Of a stretch of 20,072 nucleotides of DNA, positions 14,623-20,072 are shown one piece after another. The first letter of the stretch is position 1; each line of letters begins with the position of its first letter. The DNA comes from Deltaproteobacteria bacterium. Lineage in GTDB: Bacteria; Desulfobacterota; Desulfobacteria; Desulfobacterales; Desulfatirhabdiaceae. Position numbers and translations under genes: made by a program. Below the pieces are notes generated by a model. The model was not told the DNA's origin. It was given only the letters and a program-made list of their open reading frames with translations, and searched no databases. The stretch covers positions 1 to 20,072 of the forward strand of contig JAJYBO010000022.1 in assembly GCA_021778975.1 (NCBI GenBank). The letters run 5' to 3'.

Positions 14623-15771
14623 CCAGAATGGCGACATGGCGCGCAGCCGTTCGATAATGGCCGGCATTTTTTCAATAATCAGATCAATCTCGGATTCTGT
14701 GTTGTAAATACTGAGACTGAAGCGGATGGTGCCATGCGCGGCGGTGAAAGGAACCCCCATGGAGCGCAGAACATGCGACGGTTCCAGGGATCCGGAGGTG
14801 CATGCGGAGCCGGAAGAAGCGCAGATGCCGAATTCGTTCAACATCAGCAGGATGGATTCGCCCTCGACAAATTCAAACGCGATGCTGCTGGTGTTGGGAA
14901 GTCTTTGCCGCCTGTCGCCGTTAATGAAAGTGTTGGAAATTTGTCGGGTAAGTTCGGTTTCGAGTCTGTCTCTCAGCGCCCGAATCCGGGAGTTTTCTTC
15001 TTCCATATGGGCGGCCACGAATTCACTGGCCCGCCCCAGAGCGATAATAGATGCGGTGTTCTCCGTGCCTCCCCGTCTGCCTTTTTCCTGATGACCGCCA
15101 ATCAAAAACGGAGAAAATTTGGTGCCTTTCCGGACATAAAGCGCACCGATACCTTTGGGGGCGTGCAACTTGTGGCCGGATAGCGATAGCATATCCACCC
15201 GGGTTTTACGCATATCAATAGGCACTTTGCCAACGGCCTGAACCGCATCCGTATGAAACACAATTCCGCGTTCAGACAAGATGCCGGCCAATTCGTCAAT
15301 GGGAAATATCACACCGGTTTCATTGTTGGCCCACATGAAGCTGGCGATGGCGGTGTCCTTGCTCAGGCTGCTGACCAGAAAGTCCATGTCCAGCAGCCCC
15401 TTGCCGTCCACAGGGACGAAGGTGACCCGATATCCGGTTTTGGCCAGATATTCGTAAAGGTTCTTGATGGCGGGGTGCTCTACACGGGAGGTGATGATAT
15501 GTTTTTTGTCCGGCTGAGATCGCAGCGCCGCCATCACCGCCGTACTGTCGCTTTCCGTACCGCAACTGGTGAACACGATTTCTTCGGGAGATGCCCCCAG
15601 AAGTGCTGCCAGCCTTGCTCTGGCCTCATTGATATGCCGCCCCACCTCGCCGCCGAACGTGTGCATGCTGGAAGGGTTGCCGTAATACTCGCTAAAATAG
15701 GGAAGCATGGCTTCCACCACTTCCGGCGCCACCCGCGTGGTTGCATTATTGTCCACATAAATCGGTTTCAT
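14614..15771 (-). CDS. nifS: Cysteine desulfurase, NifS/IscS family
   Basis: A 385-residue PLP enzyme that takes sulfur from cysteine for Fe-S cluster assembly. The N-terminus YVDNNATTRVAPEVVEAMLP is classic. Active-site residues are His99 (SRVEHPAIKN), Asp175 and Gln178 (FHTDAVQAVGK), the PLP lysine Lys201 (SLSGHKLHAPKGIGALYVR), and catalytic Cys324 in ASSGSACTSGSLEPSHVL. The GSACTSGSLEPSHVL form is closest to NifS. The ATG overlaps the nifU stop by four bases (ATGA), so the pair is one operon. No nitrogenase genes are nearby; in many anaerobes such a NifUS pair is the general Fe-S machinery (family knowledge), so the nif name reflects homology, not proven nitrogen fixation. Confidence 0.95.
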   Translation of the reverse strand: MKPIYVDNNATTRVAPEVVEAMLPYFSEYYGNPSSMHTFGGEVGRHINEARARLAALLGASPEEIVFTSCGTESDSTAVMAALRSQPDKKHIITSRVEHPAIKNLYEYLAKTGYRVTFVPVDGKGLLDMDFLVSSLSKDTAIASFMWANNETGVIFPIDELAGILSERGIVFHTDAVQAVGKVPIDMRKTRVDMLSLSGHKLHAPKGIGALYVRKGTKFSPFLIGGHQEKGRRGGTENTASIIALGRASEFVAAHMEEENSRIRALRDRLETELTRQISNTFINGDRRQRLPNTSSIAFEFVEGESILLMLNEFGICASSGSACTSGSLEPSHVLRSMGVPFTAAHGTIRFSLSIYNTESEIDLIIEKMPAIIERLRAMSPFWKK

Positions 15772-16598
15772 AGGCTCACCTCCTCGACAACAATTTCCGG
15801 TGTTACCAGCTCACGCAGCTTGGTTTCGACATAGTTTTTCAAGGTTATTTGGGATTTTCGGCAGGAGGCGCAATTTCCCCGAAGCCTTACCTGCACCGTA
15901 TTTCCCGCCACATCCACCAGTTCGATATCACCGCCGTCCTTATTTAAAGCGGGCTTGATCTCGCGTTCCAGAGTCTGTTCAATCAGTTTGATCTTCTGGA
16001 TATTGGTCAGCGCCGGCGATTTTTTGGCGACAGAGGGGGTCTTGCCCAGAACCGTATCAATGATCGCCTGAATTTTTTCATGACAATTTCCGCACCCGCC
16101 ACCGGCCTTTATATAATCCGTCACCTCTTCGATAGTGCTCAAATGGTTTTCTCTTACGGCCCGTTCGATCTGAAGATCGGTGACGCCGAAGCATTCGCAG
16201 ACAATTTCACCTTCCACTTTCTTTTCGGCATTTCCGCGATAGCAGGTGATGGCTTTTTCGAGGGCTTCTCTGCCCATAACGGAGCAGTGCATTTTTTCTT
16301 TGGGAAGCCCGCCCAGATAGTCGGCGATGTTGTCGTTGGTGATTTTTTCGGCTTCTTCCAGTGTCAGGCCGATCAGCATTTCCGTCAATGCAGAAGATGA
16401 CGCGATGGCGCTGGCGCATCCGAAAGTCTTGAATTTGGCTTCCTTGATACGCTGCTGGTCATCCAGCTTGAAATAGAGAGTCAGAGCATCCCCGCAGGCC
16501 AATGACCCGACTTCTCCGACACCGTCCGGATTCTCGATTTCCCCGACATTGCGAGGATTGAGAAAATGATCTTTTACTTTATCGGTATATTCCCACAT
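15768..16598 (-). CDS. nifU: Fe-S cluster assembly scaffold NifU, full length
   Basis: A 276-residue three-domain scaffold. The IscU-like N-terminus (1-122) has cluster ligands Cys35 (LACGDALTLYFK), Cys61 (FKTFGCASAIASSSALTEML) and Cys105 (KEKMHCSVMGREAL). The central BFD-like [2Fe-2S] domain has Cys134, Cys136, Cys169 and Cys172 (VCECFGVTD and GGGCGNCHEKI). The C-terminal NifU/Nfu domain (about 203-276) has the CxxC pair Cys243/Cys246 in RGNCASCRKSQITLKNYVE. All nine conserved cysteines are present. AGGAGG lies about 7 nt before the ATG. Coupled to nifS by an ATGA overlap, it supplies clusters made with sulfur from that enzyme. Upstream, at 16629-16648, a perfect 8-bp inverted repeat may be regulatory. 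Confidence 0.95.
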   Translation of the reverse strand: MWEYTDKVKDHFLNPRNVGEIENPDGVGEVGSLACGDALTLYFKLDDQQRIKEAKFKTFGCASAIASSSALTEMLIGLTLEEAEKITNDNIADYLGGLPKEKMHCSVMGREALEKAITCYRGNAEKKVEGEIVCECFGVTDLQIERAVRENHLSTIEEVTDYIKAGGGCGNCHEKIQAIIDTVLGKTPSVAKKSPALTNIQKIKLIEQTLEREIKPALNKDGGDIELVDVAGNTVQVRLRGNCASCRKSQITLKNYVETKLRELVTPEIVVEEVSL

Positions 16599-16628
16599 AA
16601 TGACCTCCTGAACCGTTGTGCTTTTTTC

Positions 16629-16648
16629 TTCTTCACCGGCGTGAAGAA
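16629..16648. promoter_or_regulatory. Perfect inverted repeat upstream of nifU
   Basis: TTCTTCAC (16629-16636) and GTGAAGAA (16641-16648) flank CGGC, 31 bp upstream of the nifU start. It could be an operator or a leader hairpin. On the nifU strand it is followed by A-rich rather than T-rich sequence, so it is not a terminator. It does not resemble the known IscR consensus as I remember it. Confidence 0.4.
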
Positions 16649-16855
16649 CCCGATGCGCCCGTATTGGGGTATATTGTCATCACACCGGCACCATATATGA
16701 AAAATCGTCAAGATTAAACACAAATCGTGGTGTATGCTGTAAAATTTCTACTGTACATACGCGCTTGAGAATCTGAGCAAGAATAAGAATGAATCGGTTA
16801 AAGTCCAGTGATTTTCAGAAGCGGACGGGATGCGCTGCATTAGGGGGGATCGGTC

Positions 16856-16883
16856 TTGACATCAGTCGTTGTCGTCTTATTTT
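16856..16883 (+). promoter_or_regulatory. Promoter candidate for grpE-dnaK
   Basis: TTGACA (16856-16861) and TATTTT (16878-16883) are 16 nt apart in the 524-bp nifU-grpE divergent region. It lies 240 nt upstream of the grpE ATG because a 150-bp repeat (16946-17095) and its flank lie between. No CIRCE operator (TTAGCACTC-N9-GAGTGCTAA) was seen in the region. The rest of 16649-16855 shows nothing recognisable. Confidence 0.35.
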
Positions 16884-16945
16884 TCTGTCAACTTAATTGA
16901 AAACGGGCAGTTGCATAAAGGATCAGATGTACTACTCAAGAGTGA

Positions 16946-17095
16946 TGCTCTCGCAAAAAGTCGAATTTCAGGCGGCTTTGTAAAAAGTTCGCAGGCAAGG
17001 CGCGCAAATTCTGAGGCGTGAGGCGTATTTTTATAGTACGCCGCAACGACGAAGAAGGCAGCGCAACGCAGCATGCGGGCTTTTTACGAAGCCGT
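16946..17095 (+). repeat. MITE-like interspersed repeat, copy B (complete, 150 bp)
   Basis: It has the same sequence organisation as copy A (2732-2879), in the opposite orientation in the window. It begins TGCTCTCGCAAAAAGTCG and ends GCTTTTTACGAAGCCGT, with a central GGCGTA.../GTACGCC hairpin. The flanks are CAAGAGTGA (16937-16945) and CAAAAGTGA (17096-17104), 8 of 9 matching, consistent with an aged target-site duplication. It ends 27 bp before the grpE ATG, and the right flank touches the grpE ribosome binding site. Confidence 0.85.
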
Positions 17096-17122
17096 CAAAA
17101 GTGAAGGAGAAACTGCTGCAAC

Positions 17123-17692
17123 ATGACAGATGCTATATCCCCTCAAAACGAAGCTGAGATGCTGTCTTCAGAGGTTGAAATTACGGATGGTTCTGCGACG
17201 ACGGATCCATTTAAAGAACTTGAAAGCCGGTGTGAGACCGCGGAGCAGGAAGCCAAACAAAACTATGAGCGATTGCTCAGAGTTTCTGCAGAGTTCGATA
17301 ATTACAAAAAACGCTCCCTGAAAGAAATGGCTGATTATCGAAAATACGCCAATGAACTTCTGCTGACAGAACTGCTTTCTGTGGTGGATAATCTGGAGCG
17401 CGCCATTCAATCCACCAGCAACGATAATCAATCTGCAAATGGTGTCATCGAAGGTGTCGAAATGACACTGAAAGCGCTTCATAAAATTTTTGAAAAGTTT
17501 TCGGTCAAATTCATAGACGCTGTGGGAAAACCATTCGATCCCAATTTTCATCAAGCCATGATGCAGGAGGCTTCCGAAGATCATCCGGAAAATACGGTTA
17601 TTCGGGAGTTTCAAAAGGGATACTTGTTGCATGACAGGTTGTTGAGACCGGCGATGGTGGTGGTTTCAAAAGGTTCCGGGGCGTCGGAATGA
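17123..17692 (+). CDS. grpE: Nucleotide exchange factor GrpE
   Basis: A 189-residue GrpE, the cytosolic dimeric nucleotide exchange factor that releases ADP from DnaK. An acidic disordered N-terminus (about 1-30) is followed by the long dimerisation helix: QNYERLLRVSAEFDNYKKRS, RKYANELLLTELLSVVDNLE and GVEMTLKALHKIFEKF. The beta-wing motif is GKPFDPNFHQAMMQEASEDH and the end is GYLLHDRLLRPAMVVVSKG. GGAG lies 12-13 nt before the ATG, a slightly long spacing, just beyond an inserted repeat. dnaK follows after 88 bp, giving the usual grpE-dnaK order. hrcA, commonly upstream of grpE, is absent here. Confidence 0.97.
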   Translation: MTDAISPQNEAEMLSSEVEITDGSATTDPFKELESRCETAEQEAKQNYERLLRVSAEFDNYKKRSLKEMADYRKYANELLLTELLSVVDNLERAIQSTSNDNQSANGVIEGVEMTLKALHKIFEKFSVKFIDAVGKPFDPNFHQAMMQEASEDHPENTVIREFQKGYLLHDRLLRPAMVVVSKGSGASE

Positions 17693-17780
17693 CAATTTAC
17701 GACACGCAGTCTGTCAGCCTTGCCGATGATCCGACTGCAACTGCATATAGAAAGGTTATACATTTCAAGGAGGCTTTATT

Positions 17781-19727
17781 ATGGGTAAAATTATAGGAAT
17801 TGATTTGGGCACCACCAACTCGTGTGTGGCCATTATGGAAAGCGGCGAGGCCAAGGTGTTGACCAATGCCGAAGGCGGTCGTACGACGCCGTCTATTGTT
17901 GCGATTTCAGACAGTGGCGAGCGTCTTGTCGGCCAGATCGCCAAGCGGCAGGCCATTACCAATCCGCAAAATACGGTGTTCGCCGTAAAGCGTCTGATCG
18001 GACGTAAGTTTTCATCTCCTGAAGTTCAGCGGGACATCAAGGTGCTGCCTTATAAATTGGAAGAGGCCAGCAATGGCGATGTCCGTATCAATGTTCGGGA
18101 CAAGCATTTAAGCCCGGCGGAGATTTCGTCCTATATTCTGGCCAATATCAAAAAGACGGCCGAAGATTATCTCGGAGAACCCATTTCGGATGCTGTCATC
18201 ACCGTTCCGGCGTATTTTAACGACAGTCAGCGTCAGGCCACCAAAGATGCCGGAAAAATTGCGGGGCTGAACGTTCTCAGAATTATCAACGAGCCGACAG
18301 CCGCATCTCTGGCCTATGGTCTGGATAAGAAAAAAGAGGAAAAAATCGCGGTATTCGATCTGGGTGGCGGCACTTTCGATGTATCCATCCTCGAAATCGG
18401 AGAGGGCGTGTTTGAAGTAAAATCCACCAATGGCGACACCCATCTGGGCGGCGAAGACTTTGACCTCAGACTCATCGAGTATCTGGCCAGTGAATTCAAG
18501 AAAGACCAGGGCATTGATATCCGGAGTGATAAAATGGCGCTTCAGCGCCTCAAGGAAGCTGCGGAAAAGGCTAAAATGGAGCTTTCGACCTCCATGGAGA
18601 CCGATGTCAATCTTCCGTTTATCACGGCGGACGCCAATGGCCCCAAACATATGAATATTCGCATTACCCGCGCCAAGCTCGAAGCTCTGGTGGCGGATCT
18701 GCTGGATAACCTCGAAGGCCCATGTCGTCTGGCGTTGCGCGACGCCAATTTGAGCCCCAGCAATATTGATGAAGTGGTGCTGGTTGGCGGTATGACCCGT
18801 ATGCCGGCGGTTCAGGATCGGGTGAAGCGCATTTTCGGTAAAGAGCCACACAAGGGTGTCAACCCGGATGAAGTGGTGGCTATCGGCGCCGCGATTCAGG
18901 GCGGCGTTCTGGGCGGTGATGTCAAAGACGTATTGCTTCTGGATGTAACGCCGCTGTCTTTGGGTATTGAAACCCTGGGCGGTGTGATGACCCGACTGAT
19001 CGAAAAGAATACCACGATTCCCACCAAAAAGAGTCAGGTGTTCTCGACGGCTGCGGACAATCAGCCTGCGGTTTCGATTCATGTGCTTCAGGGCGAGCGG
19101 GAAATGGCCAGCGGCAACAAGACGCTGGGACGTTTTGAACTGGTCGGTATTCCGCCGGCGCCGAGGGGGGTGCCGCAGGTCGAGGTCACTTTTGACATTG
19201 ACGCCAACGGTATTGTCAATGTCTCTGCCAAAGATCTGGGCACCGGCAAGGAGCAGTCCATCAAGATCACCGCGTCCAGCGGCTTGAGCAAGGACGAAAT
19301 AGATCGCTTGATCCGCGATGCCGAATCTCATGCGGAAGAGGATAAAAAACGCAAAGAGCTGGTTGAAGTCCGGAATCAGGCTGATACCTTGATTTACTCC
19401 ACCGAGAAATCGCTGAAAGATCTCGGAGACAAGGTGGACAGCGCCACCCGAAGCCAGGTGGAATCGGCCATCACGCCGCTCAAAAAGGCCATGGAAGGCG
19501 ATGACATCGAAGAAATCAAGCGGCTGACAGATCAGTTGATGAACGCGTCTCACAAGGTGGCTGAAGCCATGTACCAGAAGGCCTCGGAATCCGGCGGAAA
19601 TCCAGGAGCGGGATTTACCGAAGGCGGCGCCGGCCCTGAAACCGGCGGCTTCAGCGGATCATCATCCAAACCATCGGATGATGATGTGGTGGATGCCGAT
19701 TTTGAAGAAGTCAAAGGCAAGAAATAA
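17781..19727 (+). CDS. dnaK: Chaperone protein DnaK (Hsp70)
   Basis: A 648-residue full-length Hsp70, the ATP-driven folding chaperone that works with GrpE and DnaJ. The ATPase domain shows GIDLGTTNSCVAIMESGEAK, the adenosine and phosphate loops VITVPAYFNDSQRQATKDAG and IAVFDLGGGTFDVSILEIG, and LVGGMTRMPAVQ. The interdomain linker is DVLLLDVTPLSLGIETLGG, followed by the peptide-binding domain, a helical lid, a Gly-rich tail and the C-terminal DADFEEVKGKK with the EEV motif. AAGGAGG precedes the ATG by 7 nt. The stop codon TAA lies at the edge of a 46-bp repeat derivative. dnaJ does not follow directly; a terminator closes the operon. Confidence 0.98.
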   Translation: MGKIIGIDLGTTNSCVAIMESGEAKVLTNAEGGRTTPSIVAISDSGERLVGQIAKRQAITNPQNTVFAVKRLIGRKFSSPEVQRDIKVLPYKLEEASNGDVRINVRDKHLSPAEISSYILANIKKTAEDYLGEPISDAVITVPAYFNDSQRQATKDAGKIAGLNVLRIINEPTAASLAYGLDKKKEEKIAVFDLGGGTFDVSILEIGEGVFEVKSTNGDTHLGGEDFDLRLIEYLASEFKKDQGIDIRSDKMALQRLKEAAEKAKMELSTSMETDVNLPFITADANGPKHMNIRITRAKLEALVADLLDNLEGPCRLALRDANLSPSNIDEVVLVGGMTRMPAVQDRVKRIFGKEPHKGVNPDEVVAIGAAIQGGVLGGDVKDVLLLDVTPLSLGIETLGGVMTRLIEKNTTIPTKKSQVFSTAADNQPAVSIHVLQGEREMASGNKTLGRFELVGIPPAPRGVPQVEVTFDIDANGIVNVSAKDLGTGKEQSIKITASSGLSKDEIDRLIRDAESHAEEDKKRKELVEVRNQADTLIYSTEKSLKDLGDKVDSATRSQVESAITPLKKAMEGDDIEEIKRLTDQLMNASHKVAEAMYQKASESGGNPGAGFTEGGAGPETGGFSGSSSKPSDDDVVDADFEEVKGKK

Positions 19728-19733
19728 CATTGA

Positions 19734-19779
19734 CGAAGGGTGCAGCGCAATGCAGCATCCGGGCTTTTTACGAAATCGT
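19734..19779 (+). repeat. 46-bp derivative of the MITE-like repeat (right end only), copy D
   Basis: The sequence matches the last third of the full element: a GGTGC.../GCATCC hairpin and the right terminus GGGCTTTTTACGAAATCGT. It is flanked by TAACATTGA (19725-19733) and CAACATTGA (19780-19788), which share AACATTGA, so it appears to have its own target duplication. The left flank contains the dnaK stop codon. Confidence 0.65.
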
Positions 19780-19807
19780 CAACATTGATTGACTTTTACG
19801 CGGTTTA

Positions 19808-19859
19808 ACGGCCGCATACAGAAGTGGTTGCACTCTCTGTATGCGGCCGTTTTGTTTTT
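19808..19859 (+). terminator. Strong Rho-independent terminator after grpE-dnaK
   Basis: A perfect 15-bp stem (19808-19822 with 19836-19850; left arm ACGGCCGCATACAGA) continues inward with AGTG/CACT around a GTTG loop, with one bulged base. The T-rich tract TTTTGTTTTT ends at 19859. It lies 80 bp beyond the dnaK stop. Confidence 0.9.
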
Positions 19860-19977
19860 AAATGGGAGGATACCAGCGTCTTTGCTTGTAATCCATCAAA
19901 TTTGCGAAAACCTGAAATTGGGAATTGGATATGTTCCGGCGATGTCATTTTTGTCGTTCTCAAAGTGGTAAAGATGA

Positions 19978-20072
19978 TGCCCTCGTAAAAAGTCGAATTT
20001 CGGACGGCTTTGTAAAAAGTTCGCAGGCAAGGCGCGCAAATCCTGAGGAGTGAGGCGTACTTATGGTACGCC
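19978..20072 (+). repeat. MITE-like interspersed repeat, copy C (cut by window end)
   Basis: It begins TGCCCTCGTAAAAAGTCG and runs through the central hairpin GGCGTAC/GTACGCC (end of window), closely matching copies A and B. The left flank TAAAGATGA fits the same flank pattern. The right end lies outside the window. No gene was seen in 19860-19977. Confidence 0.8.

Noticed and set aside
16937..16960. ACTCAAGAGTGATGCTC as a CIRCE-like heat-shock operator
   Set aside because: The arms do not match TTAGCACTC/GAGTGCTAA. The similarity comes from the repeat flank and end.
18108..19553. 481-codon open frame antisense to dnaK
   Set aside because: Long antisense frames opposite dnaK are a known codon-usage artefact. 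The translation has no recognisable domain, and the plus-strand gene is certain.
19789..19971. 60-codon frame after dnaK
   Set aside because: It is largely made from the two arms of the dnaK terminator hairpin and has no ribosome site.

Overview
This window looks like chromosomal DNA of a free-living, motile, anaerobic bacterium, most likely a Desulfobacterota (deltaproteobacterial) sulfate-reducer-type genome. That assignment is inference. It rests on the chemoreceptor style (short HAMP segment, highly repetitive Ser/Ala/Glu signalling helices), the solitary secreted Cache protein, full-length NifU plus NifS, the complete LIV-type amino-acid transporter, and an interspersed repeat built on the core TCGTAAAAAGTC. 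No phage, plasmid, CRISPR, rRNA or tRNA signal was found.

Layout. (1) 76-3960, minus strand. In transcription order: a TrmO-like tRNA methyltransferase, a RidA-family deaminase, remnants of a tiny hydrophobic-peptide gene interrupted by a small repeat element, a secreted single-Cache sensor protein, and a transmembrane chemoreceptor. (2) 4235-9079, plus strand: a complete branched-chain amino-acid (LIV/HAAT) ABC importer, livJ-H-M-G-F. A terminator, a promoter-like sequence and a second terminator-like hairpin lie between livJ and livH. (3) 9188-11828, plus: a PilC/GspF platform protein and a six-TM PilS-like histidine kinase, without pilB, pilT or pilR. (4) 11825-14517, plus: a YbhG-like membrane-fusion protein and two overlapping ABC ATPases that correspond to the two halves of YbhF. 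The expected membrane permeases are missing, and the operon ends at a clear terminator. (5) 14614-16598, minus: nifU-nifS, overlapping by ATGA, for Fe-S cluster assembly. (6) 17123-19727, plus: grpE-dnaK, followed by a strong terminator; hrcA and dnaJ are not in the window.

The least ordinary part is an interspersed MITE-like repeat of about 150 bp. There are two complete copies (2732-2879 and 16946-17095), one copy cut by the window end (from 19978), and a 46-bp derivative (19734-19779). The complete copies and the derivative are flanked by 8-9 bp direct repeats that look like target-site duplications of a YAANNNTGA site. Each insertion sits at a functional boundary: upstream of the Cache gene, between the promoter region and the ribosome binding site of grpE, and at the dnaK stop codon. 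Other noncoding structures include a nested inverted repeat in front of livJ, a 10-bp-arm hairpin between pilC and the kinase, and three GC-rich palindromes at operon ends.
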